Source: LH-M37 sp965602855
GTDB taxonomy: Bacteria > Pseudomonadota > Gammaproteobacteria > SZUA-229
DNA length: 64,000 nucleotides
Direction: 5' to 3'
Assembly: GCA_965602855.1 (NCBI GenBank)
Contig: CBFCZV010000004.1
Coordinates: 21,871 to 85,870 of the forward strand
In this document: piece after piece, positions 8,320 through 17,801 of the stretch
Position numbering within the stretch: the first letter of the stretch is position 1
Layout of the letters: each line of letters begins with the position of its first letter
Notes under the pieces: model-generated
Database searches by the model: none
Seen by the model: only the letters and a program-made list of their open reading frames with translations
What the model was told of the DNA's origin: nothing
Translations under genes and position numbers: made by a program

Positions 8320-9222
8320 ATGAGCATTGCAAAACACCCATCAAAGCTAAGCCTGCCACAACATAACCCCGGCGTTAGCAGTGTACTGGAATACCTGATT
8401 ATGCAATTTCCCAATATAAAGCCACAGGTTTGGCAACAGCGTATGGCTGATGAGAAAGTACACTGGCATGATGGCTCACTCATTACCGCCGACTCACCCT
8501 TTAAAGCACAGCAGCGGGTTTATTATTACCGTGAAGTCGAAAATGAACCGAGCATACCCTTTGCTGAAAAAATAATATTTCAGGACGAAAACGTATTAGT
8601 TGCCTATAAACCGCATTTTTTACCTGTAACACCCGGCGGAATTTACATTAACGAATGCCTGCAAAATCGCTTACGCCATAAAACAGGTTTAGAAGACTTA
8701 CAGGCGGTGCACCGCCTCGACAGAGTCACCGCTGGCCTCGTATTATTTTCTGTAAACCCGGTCACTCGCCATCTTTACCACGATTTATTTAAAACACGAA
8801 GCATAAAAAAAACCTATCAGGCCATCGCTTGCATAAACCCAAAAGAAGATTCAATAAAACAGATAGTTGGCAATCAATGGGAAATTAAAAATCGCATCGT
8901 AAAATCGGAGCCTCGATTTTTAATGAAGATGGTTGAGGGTGAAGCAAATAGTCACTCCATCATTCGTTGCCTTCAGCAATCCAATGATAAAGCCTTATTT
9001 GAATTAAAACCGGTTAGCGGAAAAACACACCAGCTGCGCCTGCATATGCAAGCCCTGGGCTGGACAATACTGCATGATAAATATTATCCAGAGCTGCAAA
9101 CAGAGTCGATGGACGATTATTCCCGCCCCTTACAGCTACTGGCTAAAGAACTGAGCTTTATTGATCCTGTTACGCAGGAAGTTAGAGTTTTTAGTGGTGA
9201 TGCTGAATTGGAGCTGGGGTGA
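8320..9222 (+). CDS. RluA-type pseudouridine synthase
   Basis: RNA pseudouridine synthase, 300 aa. The catalytic motif HRLDRVTAGL (131-140) contains the nucleophile Asp134; the preceding VAYKPHFLPVTPGG is the typical substrate loop, and the later GKTHQLRLHM motif is also present. The N-terminal ~75 residues have S4-like spacing but are divergent. This branch of about 300 aa is found in Pseudomonas and relatives; the exact target base in rRNA or tRNA is not inferable. Confidence 0.88.
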   Translation: MSIAKHPSKLSLPQHNPGVSSVLEYLIMQFPNIKPQVWQQRMADEKVHWHDGSLITADSPFKAQQRVYYYREVENEPSIPFAEKIIFQDENVLVAYKPHFLPVTPGGIYINECLQNRLRHKTGLEDLQAVHRLDRVTAGLVLFSVNPVTRHLYHDLFKTRSIKKTYQAIACINPKEDSIKQIVGNQWEIKNRIVKSEPRFLMKMVEGEANSHSIIRCLQQSNDKALFELKPVSGKTHQLRLHMQALGWTILHDKYYPELQTESMDDYSRPLQLLAKELSFIDPVTQEVRVFSGDAELELG

Positions 9223-9374
9223 ACATAGTTTTTACTCTGAGCCCAAATATCTAAAAAATGAATATAGGTTAAAATAGGGTGGTTCAGCCTGCCCCTATTC
9301 TTAATTTGTTATAGAATTGCTGAAAATTTAACCCATCCTTCTTCGTTTATTTCTTTATTTATGTAACTGATATT

Positions 9375-10181
9375 ATGAGTTTGATTAGTCGTGATCAGAT
9401 TAGTGTTGTATTTCAAAATATTTTATATTTTGTAGTCAGCCTGACATTTTTGTGTGCCCCTTTCCCCGTCTATGCCATAGTCAGTATGGAAGACATGCAT
9501 CTTGGTGCACCACCACAAGGGTTTTCTGGATCATTTGCTCTAGACCTGGAACTCGATGGCGGTAATACCGAGCAACAAGGAGCTGCAAGTGGTGCGAAAT
9601 TTCAATGGACAGAAGGTAAGACAACCGACTTTATAATGATGAACTATGAGTATGGTGAAACTGCGGGGGTTGAAAATAAGAACAAGGGTTTCATGCATTA
9701 CCGACATATTGAACAATTCAATGACAAACAAGCATGGGAAGGGTTTGCCCAGGGTTCCTTCAATGAGTTTACAAATTTAAAGCTGCGCGCTCTCCTCGGT
9801 GGCGGTATACGTTTGACCCTCGGAGAGAGGAGTGAGAGTAGAGCTTTTTTACTCGGACTGGGTGCATTCTACGAGCGTGAAAAACTGGATTCAATATATC
9901 CAGATGAGGCAAATACTGAAAATAAAGTGCGCGCCAGTAGTTACCTGATTATCAAGTTACAATTTAATGAGCATGTCTCATTAGTGAACTCAACCTACTA
10001 TCAGCCCAGCCTGAGTGAGGCCAATGATTTTCGTGTCATCGAAGATCTGACGCTGGTAAGCAAATTAAGCGAAGTCATATCTTTAAAAGTGAGTGTTAAT
10101 ATCGCGCATGATAGCGAACCGCCTCGCGATATTAAACAAACAGATTCTTCTTTAAAGCTAGGTATCGTAGTAGATTTTTAG
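9375..10181 (+). CDS. DUF481-family outer-membrane protein
   Basis: 268-aa protein with an N-terminal hydrophobic export segment ending near PVYAIVS and alternating beta-strand patterns ending in an aromatic C-terminal residue (GIVVDF), as expected for an outer-membrane barrel. The layout resembles the DUF481 (YdiY-like) family. No pore or binding role can be assigned. It is monocistronic between a plus-strand pseudouridine synthase gene and a convergent amidotransferase gene. Confidence 0.65.
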   Translation: MSLISRDQISVVFQNILYFVVSLTFLCAPFPVYAIVSMEDMHLGAPPQGFSGSFALDLELDGGNTEQQGAASGAKFQWTEGKTTDFIMMNYEYGETAGVENKNKGFMHYRHIEQFNDKQAWEGFAQGSFNEFTNLKLRALLGGGIRLTLGERSESRAFLLGLGAFYEREKLDSIYPDEANTENKVRASSYLIIKLQFNEHVSLVNSTYYQPSLSEANDFRVIEDLTLVSKLSEVISLKVSVNIAHDSEPPRDIKQTDSSLKLGIVVDF

Positions 10182-10294
10182 GATATAAGCGGGAGTAGCC
10201 TGCTGCCTGCCATTTAATTTTCAAGTCTTTGATCCGAAGTAAAAAGGGCTCTGATACCATTAATTTGGAGTGGATTAAGCTAAGTAATTTATTT

Positions 10295-11014
10295 CTATTC
10301 ATCTATCACATATTTTCTGACCTGAATAAGCCACCAGGCAAAAAGCTTATCTGCAACCAATCGTTGCGCACTTAGTCGTTTTTGAAGATTTTCCAGAACT
10401 TCATTTCTGCTCTGGATGCAGGCGGTCGGTTTTACCATGCAATGCCCATACCGATCCAGCCATTCGTATATCATGGTTTCTGTTATCTCGGGGTGGAACT
10501 GTAGAGCAAGACAGTTTTTGTAAGCAAAGCCCTGATTTTCAACACACTCACCACTAAACAATGGTGTAGCTTCTGGCGGTATAGAAAAAGTATCACTATG
10601 CCATTCGAAGGCGACAAAAGATTGTGGTAGAGAAATACCACGCATATCATTTTTCGCATACGGAGACGACTCAAGCCAATGCCAGCCAATCTGCATACTG
10701 GGTGCTGAACAGGCTTCACCGCCCATTGCTCTGGCCATCAACTGCGCACCAAAACAAATACCCAATACAGGAATATTCTTAACAAGGGCTAACTGAATAA
10801 ATTCTATTTCTTCCTCAATCCATGCCAGGGAATCATTGACGCTAACGGGTGAGCCGAGGAATATCACCCCTGATACATCATCCACACATCTGGATGCCAG
10901 CTCATCATCTTCATGATTAATTTTTTCATAAGCAACTTTTTGCTTATCAAGAAATTCATGTAGATAGCCTGGCATCTCACAAATGGCATGATTAATAATT
11001 AAAATTGGCTTCAT
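10295..11014 (-). CDS. class I glutamine amidotransferase-like protein
   Basis: 239-aa stand-alone GATase1 domain. The nucleophile Cys87 lies in GICFGAQLMA, and the His174/Glu176 pair in FHPEITE completes the triad. The last ~45 residues form a C-terminal extension. Stand-alone enzymes of this type include GMP-synthase-like and gamma-glutamyl hydrolases such as PuuD; this one resembles the GMP-synthase-like group (YfeJ-type) and its acceptor is unknown. Confidence 0.8.
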   Translation of the reverse strand: MKPILIINHAICEMPGYLHEFLDKQKVAYEKINHEDDELASRCVDDVSGVIFLGSPVSVNDSLAWIEEEIEFIQLALVKNIPVLGICFGAQLMARAMGGEACSAPSMQIGWHWLESSPYAKNDMRGISLPQSFVAFEWHSDTFSIPPEATPLFSGECVENQGFAYKNCLALQFHPEITETMIYEWLDRYGHCMVKPTACIQSRNEVLENLQKRLSAQRLVADKLFAWWLIQVRKYVIDE

Positions 11015-11232
11015 TATTGTTTTGTATTACTACTTAAGACCGGCCAGAACAGAACTTTATATTGAGTTATAACCAGAATAATTGGGGTCAGATCAAGAAA
11101 TAGGGTCAGACTCGACTTAAATAAACCCTGTGCCATTTTTAATATCCAAGCATTCTGACTCTATAACCCCACCCAATGCAAGAATTTATTCGTTACTAAC
11201 GATTTACATTGGGGTTGTATTCATCAAACACA

Positions 11233-11616
11233 TCACTTAAAAGCTGTACGACTATCTCCCATAATAATATCCAGCTCCTTTTGTGCTTGCTTCGGATTAG
11301 TCAGATCCTTTTTTTCTATCATCTCGCACTCATCCATGACCATTTCATCGAGGGTTGAAGGATAGAATTTACAATCGTCCGGACGGTTGAAATAGATATC
11401 ACAGGTATACATATTTTGATCTGGCTCTTTTCTTAACCACGGACACCGTTCTAGAGGTTCGCCGGTATCAGGCTGCATCCAGATATTGCCGTCTTTAACA
11501 TAGCGAGCTATCTCAGGCCTGTAATTATCCCAGTAATCACTTTGTCTGGTTGATACAGATAAACCACCGTTGCCGTATTTGATGCAACATTTTCCGCATG
11601 AATTACATTCTTTCAC
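11233..11616 (-). CDS. YkgJ-family cysteine-cluster protein
   Basis: 127-aa protein starting with the metal-binding signature CNSCGKCC, followed by CPWL, CDIY and CKFYPS cysteines, the pattern of YkgJ/Fe-S cluster-like zinc or iron proteins. Function is unknown in the family. It starts at GTG 11616, one base after the stop of the ABC permease gene, so it is probably translated from the same transcript. A second YkgJ-type gene lies at 13529 on the other side of the ABC genes. Confidence 0.8.
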   Translation of the reverse strand: MKECNSCGKCCIKYGNGGLSVSTRQSDYWDNYRPEIARYVKDGNIWMQPDTGEPLERCPWLRKEPDQNMYTCDIYFNRPDDCKFYPSTLDEMVMDECEMIEKKDLTNPKQAQKELDIIMGDSRTAFK

Positions 11617-11617
11617 T

Positions 11618-12379
11618 TTATTGCTTCACCCGATAACCCGTCCTAAACATCCACCCAACGATAGCAATACACAGTGCCAAAAAACCAAGAATCACCGCCA
11701 GACTCACGCCAACGCTGACATCTGATACTTCAAAGAAACTCCAGCGAAATCCGCTGATCAGATAAACCACGGGGTTGAACAGGGTTACCGTCTGCCAGAA
11801 CGGTGGCAACATACTTACCGAGTAGAAGCTGCCGCCGAGGAAGACCAGCGGGGTAATCACTAACAGTGGGATGACCTGCAGTTTTTCAAAGTCATTCGCC
11901 CATAAGCCGATAATGAAGCCGAACAGGCTAAATGCGATGCAGGTGAGAATTAAAAAAGTGACCATCCAGACCGGATGCGCAATATTAAGCTCGACAAAAA
12001 AACTGGCGGTGAACAGGATGATGCAGCCGATGATCAGTGATTTGGTGGCGGCGGCGCCGACATAGCCGATGAGTATTTCAAAATGTGAGATGGGCGCTGA
12101 ATGTATTTCGTAAATGGTGCCGGTGAATTTGGGGAAAAAGATACCAAACGAGGCATTGGCGATGCTCTGTGTGAGTAACGACAACATGGTCAGACCCGGC
12201 ACGATGAACAGGCCGTAAGAGACGCCGTCGATGCTCTGTATGCGTGAGCCGATGGCCGAACCAAAGACGATGAAGTACAGGCAGGTTGAGATTACCGGTG
12301 AGGCCAGACTCTGAAACAGGGTCTCCCATGCACGCAGCATCTCCTGGTGGAAGATGACCCTTATCGCCTGAAAGTTCAT
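11618..12379 (-). CDS. ABC-2 type transporter permease
   Basis: 253-aa integral membrane protein with about six transmembrane segments, of the ABC-2/YadH type. It starts inside the 3' end of the ATPase gene (ATGA overlap at 12376-12379), a sign of translational coupling. Together they form a DrrAB/YadGH-like exporter; substrate unknown (drug, polysaccharide or lipid). Confidence 0.88.
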   Translation of the reverse strand: MNFQAIRVIFHQEMLRAWETLFQSLASPVISTCLYFIVFGSAIGSRIQSIDGVSYGLFIVPGLTMLSLLTQSIANASFGIFFPKFTGTIYEIHSAPISHFEILIGYVGAAATKSLIIGCIILFTASFFVELNIAHPVWMVTFLILTCIAFSLFGFIIGLWANDFEKLQVIPLLVITPLVFLGGSFYSVSMLPPFWQTVTLFNPVVYLISGFRWSFFEVSDVSVGVSLAVILGFLALCIAIVGWMFRTGYRVKQ

Positions 12380-13347
12380 GATTGCTGTTCCGATGAATCG
12401 ATGGTTTTGGACTCGGTGGGTTTGTGACCGTACTTGACCAGATCGACAAAAATATCTTCCAGTGAACTTTGCTTTATCTGCATATCCTTGAGCATCAGCC
12501 CGGCGCTTTGTATGGCCTGTAGCATGTCGGTGATGCCGGTGCTATCACTCATGATGTCGTAGGTATAGGTGAGCTGGTTGCCGTCATCGGATAATTCCAG
12601 ATCGTAACTGGCCAGTGACGGCGGAAGCTGTGAGGCGGTCTGTTTTAATTCGACGATCAGCTGTTTTTTACCCAGGTCGTGCATCAACGCCTGTTTGTCT
12701 TCGACCAGTAATAACTCACCCTGGTTGATGATACCGATACGGTCGGCAATTTCTTCGGCCTCTTCGATGTAGTGCGTGGTGAGGATGATGGTCACGCCCG
12801 AGTCGCGCAACCGGCGCACGATATTCCACATGTCTTTGCGCAGTTCGACATCGACACCGGCGGTAGGCTCATCCAGAAATAATATTTTTGGCTCGTGCGA
12901 CAGGGCTTTAGCAATGAGTACCCGGCGTTTCATGCCACCGGATAAGGCTCTTAGCTCGCTGTCTTTTTTGTCGAACAAGGAGAGGTCTTTCAACAGCTGT
13001 TCGAGATAGGCTTTGTTTTTTTTCTTACCAAACAGGCCGCGGCTAAAAGATACGGTATTCCAGACGGTATCAAACTGACCCAGCGTCAGTTCCTGTGGCA
13101 CCAGCCCGATCATGGCGCGGGTTTTGCGGTAGTCGGTGACGTTGTCAAAACCATTCACGCTGACCGAGCCGGTGCTGGGAGTGACGATGCCGCAGATAAT
13201 CGAGATTAAGGTGGTTTTGCCAGCGCCATTGGGACCCAGTAAAGCCAGGATTTCGCCGTCGGCAATATCCAGATTGACGCTCTTCAACGCCTGAAAACCA
13301 GATTGATAAGTTTTGGAGAGATCCTTGATTGAGACGATGGTTTGCAT
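12376..13347 (-). CDS. ABC transporter ATP-binding protein
   Basis: 323-aa ATPase with Walker A GPNGAGKTT, the signature LSGGMKRR, Walker B ILFLDEPTAGVD and a switch His in TTHYIEEAE. The domain ends near residue 230; the last ~90 residues are the C-terminal extension seen in DrrA/CcmA-like exporters. First gene of a three-gene minus-strand operon (ATPase, permease, YkgJ protein). Confidence 0.92.
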   Translation of the reverse strand: MQTIVSIKDLSKTYQSGFQALKSVNLDIADGEILALLGPNGAGKTTLISIICGIVTPSTGSVSVNGFDNVTDYRKTRAMIGLVPQELTLGQFDTVWNTVSFSRGLFGKKKNKAYLEQLLKDLSLFDKKDSELRALSGGMKRRVLIAKALSHEPKILFLDEPTAGVDVELRKDMWNIVRRLRDSGVTIILTTHYIEEAEEIADRIGIINQGELLLVEDKQALMHDLGKKQLIVELKQTASQLPPSLASYDLELSDDGNQLTYTYDIMSDSTGITDMLQAIQSAGLMLKDMQIKQSSLEDIFVDLVKYGHKPTESKTIDSSEQQS

Positions 13348-13450
13348 GTGGTGATATTACGTTGTTTTAGGCCTGTAGTAATCTGAAATCAAAATCGGAT
13401 TTGCAGCCCTCCCCACCCGCCAGCGAACTTGTTGAAGGCAATACATTATA

Positions 13451-13462
13451 ATAGCGCGCTAT
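13451..13462. promoter_or_regulatory. palindrome near candidate -10 box
   Basis: ATAGCGCGCTAT is a perfect 12-bp palindrome immediately after TATAAT (about 13446-13451), upstream of the YkgJ gene at 13529. It could be a repressor site in its promoter. A 12-codon frame MKITPALLSLIS at 13483-13521 lies between; it is more likely remnant or chance than a gene. Confidence 0.3.
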
Positions 13463-13528
13463 AGAACCCCGGGAAAACCATCATGAAAATTACGCCAGCT
13501 TTGCTAAGCTTGATTTCGTGAACTGTAA

Positions 13529-13822
13529 ATGAAAAATCTCATCGAAGCCGAGTCCACTGATTTAAGCAAAGTGAGCTGTTCAACCTGTCAGGCTAGTTGT
13601 TGTCGTCTGGAGGTTTTGCTGATTACCGAGACCGGCGTGCCCGAACATTTTATTGCAACAGATGAATGGGGCGGCAGAAGCATGGCGCGTCTGGATGATG
13701 GCTGGTGTGCGGCGCTTAACCGAAATACCATGGACTGTATGATTTATCAGAAGCGTCCGTTCATCTGCCGTGAATTTGAGACAGGTTCCTACGAGTGTAT
13801 TGCAGAGCGAGCCGTGGTCTAA
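13529..13822 (+). CDS. YkgJ-family cysteine-cluster protein, short form
   Basis: 97-aa protein with the cluster CSTCQASCC near residue 17, then CAAL, CMIYQKRPFICREFE and a terminal YECI. This is the compact YkgJ pattern (pairs of cysteines around RPxxCREF), likely binding zinc or an iron-sulfur centre. Role unknown. It is oriented away from the ABC operon and convergent with the arsenite exporter gene. Confidence 0.75.
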   Translation: MKNLIEAESTDLSKVSCSTCQASCCRLEVLLITETGVPEHFIATDEWGGRSMARLDDGWCAALNRNTMDCMIYQKRPFICREFETGSYECIAERAVV

Positions 13823-13845
13823 AAAGCTCAGCATTTTCTATAGAT

Positions 13846-13890
13846 CGAAAAGCCTTAATCATCGGTTCATCCACGTCGAAAAATAGCCCT

Positions 13891-13898
<8 letters not shown>
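13846..13898 (-). pseudogene. remnant of a mog 3' end
   Basis: Read on the minus strand it encodes SIEGLFFDVDEPMIKAFR, matching the C-terminus of the intact Mog at 16211-16744 (LIEGPFLEVDESIIKAFR). By eye about 43 of 52 bases agree. Nothing upstream of this piece matches mog; it is fused to the end of the arsenite exporter gene, whose stop TGA (13891-13893) lies inside the remnant in another frame. This suggests an old duplication or recombination at the mog 3' end. Confidence 0.7.
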
Positions 13899-14958
<1,060 letters not shown>

Positions 14959-15009
14959 TTATGTGATCCTGTTTTTTAACTAAAACAATTCAAGAATCAC
15001 CGCATTTTA

Positions 15010-15619
15010 TCATTGCTGACTTTTGGTAGCGATAAGCAAAAATATCGGGTAGGCCTTATCTTCTTTCTCGACCGTATGTGCGGTCGAGAAATGAACAGCC
15101 TCAAAACCCTGTGATTCCAATAAGGCATTTCAAATGCTCTCGTTCAAAACCCGAATGATAAACGCCCTGCACATCGGCGGGATGAAAACTGCCATCCTCT
15201 TTATCGAGATCAGCCAGGGCCAGCACGCCACCGGGAGCTAAATGCTCGGAAAAGGTTTGAATGAGTTTGTCGGTGTCTTCGACGTGATGCATGGCCATGG
15301 CGCTCATAATCAGGTCGAACTGTGCGGTCAGTGGCATATCAACAATGTCCTGACAGATGGTTTCAACCTTGCCCTGTAATTCCGGTTTGGCTGCCAGCTT
15401 GTCGAGCATGGCTTCAGAAATATCCACAGCGATAATTTTATTTACAAAAGGTGCGACGTGGTAGCTGATCAAACCGGTGCCGGCACCAAAGTCCATGACA
15501 TCCATGTTCTCGTTAAGGCGGGTATTTTCAAGAATTGAAGCGCCCACTGCTGATGAAAGCTTTTTGACTATTTCGTCCGTGTCCCAGTTTTTTGCTTTTT
15601 CGTTAAAGTGATCTGACAT
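15010..15619 (-). pseudogene. class I SAM methyltransferase, frameshifted near the C-terminus
   Basis: From ATG 15619 (ribosome site GGAGG) the frame gives a SAM-binding methyltransferase with motif I MDFGAGTGLI, an acidic motif VDIS and MHHV. It stops at 15101. A one-base shift near 15131-15134 (AAAT on the minus strand) restores an open frame reading ALLESQGFEAVHFSTAHTVE and ending ATKSQQ at 15010, the usual family C-terminus. So the gene carries a +1 indel, either a real mutation or a sequencing error in a short A-run. The truncated product loses about 35 residues of the last strands and may not fold. Confidence 0.75.
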
Positions 15620-15689
15620 TAGATAGTTCCTCCATGATGGAAATTGATTGTGGGTGTGGAGCAATTTACCCTATTTTAAAAATAATGTT

Positions 15690-16166
15690 TTATGCTCCGG
15701 GTTTTTTAGATTCAGCATCAATTTTCAGCTGCTTTTTATACAGACTGTCGAATCTGGCAACCGTGAAGCCATTCATCCTTTTCTTGCCAACAATGATAAT
15801 AGGCACGCTGCTGCCGCGTAGTGCTTTGTAGTCCCTTTTACCTATTCTGCTTTTTTCTACGTCGTAGGTGACGTGGGGTATTTTATTTTTAACGAAATGG
15901 GCTTTTGCCTTTTTACAGTAGCCGCACCTGGTGGTGGTGTACATGACTACCTTGCCCTTTTTTCCCAAGCGTTCGAGCAGCGGTGTTATTTTTACAGAAG
16001 TGTAGGTATTAATTTTGAGCTTAACTTCTTCGACTTGAGTGTTTTTTGGTGGGTTGTCGGTAAAGTGAGTGTTGCCCTTGTCATCGACCCATTTGTATAT
16101 TTCGCTGCTGACTTCATAGCTGAAAAGCATGAGCGCGATTAGGGCGGTTTGGAGAAGAGGTTTCAT
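15690..16166 (-). CDS. periplasmic DUF4124-glutaredoxin fusion
   Basis: 158-aa exported protein. An N-terminal signal peptide is followed by a DUF4124 segment (IYKWVDDKGNTHFTDNPP, about residues 23-41) and a C-terminal glutaredoxin-like domain with redox motif CGYC in TTTRCGYCKKA and SVPIIIVG as the cis-Pro region. Predicted thiol-disulfide or glutathionylation role in the periplasm. ATG 16166 is preferred over a GTG one codon upstream. Confidence 0.85.
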   Translation of the reverse strand: MKPLLQTALIALMLFSYEVSSEIYKWVDDKGNTHFTDNPPKNTQVEEVKLKINTYTSVKITPLLERLGKKGKVVMYTTTRCGYCKKAKAHFVKNKIPHVTYDVEKSRIGKRDYKALRGSSVPIIIVGKKRMNGFTVARFDSLYKKQLKIDAESKKPGA

Positions 16167-16210
16167 CACAGGGTTAGTGTATCAAATGATTGTTTTAATA
16201 AAACGGCTGT

Positions 16211-16744
16211 TTATTTTGATTTAGGACGAAAAGCCTTAATAATCGATTCATCGACTTCTAAAAACGGTCCTTCAATTAAATCTACACAATATGGTACTGC
16301 GGGGAAAACAGCATCAAGGCATTTTCTAATAGATTTGGGTTTGCCGGGTAGATTAATAATCAGGGATTTGTTTCTAATGCCGGCTGTCTGTCGGGATAAA
16401 ATTGCCGTAGGCACGTACTGCAAACTGACCTGCCTCATGAGTTCGCCAAAGCCGGGCATCATCTTGTTACATACATTTTCAGTGGCTTCTGGCACCAGAT
16501 CTCTGGGCGCAGGCCCGGTTCCGCCTGTGGTGACAATAAGGCTACATTGTTCCTTATCAGCAAGCTCTATTAATGTTTCTTCGACTACGTGCTGGTCATC
16601 AGGAATGACTCGGTATACCGGCTGCCATTCAGATGTAAGGTAGTCATTTAAGGTGTCGATAATGGCCTGACCGGAAAGGTCTTCATAAACACCCGCGCTG
16701 GCGCGATCAGATGCGGTGACTATACCAATTTTTATAATAGACAT
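16211..16744 (-). CDS. mog: molybdopterin adenylyltransferase
   Basis: 177-aa Mog/MogA protein, which adenylylates molybdopterin before molybdate insertion in molybdenum cofactor synthesis. Family motifs are TASDRASAGVYEDLSG near the N-terminus, VTTGGTGPAPRDLVPEAT, and the C-terminal IEGPFLEVDESIIKAFRP. The product is needed by molybdoenzymes such as the SoeABC-like complex at 23448-28099. Ribosome site AGAGG. Remnants of its 3' end recur after the arsenite exporter gene. Confidence 0.93.
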   Translation of the reverse strand: MSIIKIGIVTASDRASAGVYEDLSGQAIIDTLNDYLTSEWQPVYRVIPDDQHVVEETLIELADKEQCSLIVTTGGTGPAPRDLVPEATENVCNKMMPGFGELMRQVSLQYVPTAILSRQTAGIRNKSLIINLPGKPKSIRKCLDAVFPAVPYCVDLIEGPFLEVDESIIKAFRPKSK

Positions 16745-16855
16745 ATTTTTAACCTCTTTACTATTGAATGATTATATCTGAATAATACGGTAGGGCCGTA
16801 AGTATGAAGAAACCCTCCGCCTGACATGCCAACAATCATCTAGTAAGATCAAGCC

Positions 16856-17725
16856 ATGACAAATGCTCTAAAAAACTCTGCGGTCCTGTTAATCCACTGT
16901 CCGGATAAGTCCGGTATCGTGGTCGCGATCACCGACTTCATCTACAAGAATGGCGGCAACATCCTATTTCTCGATCAGCACGTCGATAGCGAGCGCGGCG
17001 TGTTTTTCATGCGTGTGGAATGGGAGCTGGATAACTTCGCCATCGAACGCGACAAAATCGCCGAGTATTTTGAGACTCTGGTCGGTGCGCGTTATCAGAT
17101 GACCTCTCAGCTGCATTTTGCCGATAGCAAACCGCGTATGGCGCTGTTCGTCTCGAAAATGTCGCATTGTTTCTATGATTTGCTGGCACGTTATGAATGC
17201 GGTGAGCTGAATGTTGAGATTCCGTTGATCATCAGCAACCATCCCGACTTACAAACAGCAGCAGAACGCCTTGGGATTGAATACCACTGCATCCCGGTAA
17301 ATAAGGACAATAAGCAGGAACAGGAAGCCAAACAAAAGGCGTTATTAGAACAACACGATATAGATTTTATTGTACTTGCGCGTTACATGCAGGTGTTGAG
17401 CGATGATTTTGTCAAAGATTATCCGCAGCGGATTATTAATATCCACCATTCTTTCCTGCCCGCCTTCCCCGGTGGTCGACCCTATCACAGCGCTTATGAA
17501 CGTGGCGTGAAAATTATTGGTGCAACCAGTCATTACGTCACCGCAGAATTAGATGCGGGGCCGATTATCGAGCAGGATGTGGTGCACGTCAGCCATAAAG
17601 ATACGGTTGAAGATTTAGTACGTATAGGTCGTGACCTGGAAAAGATTGTTTTGGCACGTGCGGTTCGGCACCATGTGCATCATGATTTGCTGGTGTATGA
17701 AAATCGTACGGTAGTGTTTGACTAA
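16856..17725 (+). CDS. purU: formyltetrahydrofolate deformylase
   Basis: 289-aa PurU: N-terminal ACT domain (about residues 8-85) and C-terminal formyltransferase-fold hydrolase domain. Hallmarks are the IHHSFLPAFPG motif and HYVTAELDAGPIIEQD. It hydrolyses 10-formyl-THF to formate and THF, balancing one-carbon pools and feeding purT-dependent purine synthesis. Divergent from mog. Confidence 0.95.
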   Translation: MTNALKNSAVLLIHCPDKSGIVVAITDFIYKNGGNILFLDQHVDSERGVFFMRVEWELDNFAIERDKIAEYFETLVGARYQMTSQLHFADSKPRMALFVSKMSHCFYDLLARYECGELNVEIPLIISNHPDLQTAAERLGIEYHCIPVNKDNKQEQEAKQKALLEQHDIDFIVLARYMQVLSDDFVKDYPQRIINIHHSFLPAFPGGRPYHSAYERGVKIIGATSHYVTAELDAGPIIEQDVVHVSHKDTVEDLVRIGRDLEKIVLARAVRHHVHHDLLVYENRTVVFD

Positions 17726-17801
17726 ATGGTCTGGAACGATTTAGAACGTGTGTTTCATACACGGCCCGAAGGGCGAAAGGCTGGACGCCTGGAGTATTAA
17801 T

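Noticed and set aside
11160..11220. Terminator made of CCCAATG/CATTGGG arms
   Set aside because: Arms are only 7 bp with a 28-nt gap and no T-run.
13483..13521. 12-codon frame MKITPALLSLIS upstream of the YkgJ gene
   Set aside because: No ribosome site and no leader-peptide features; noted only in the nearby palindrome entry.
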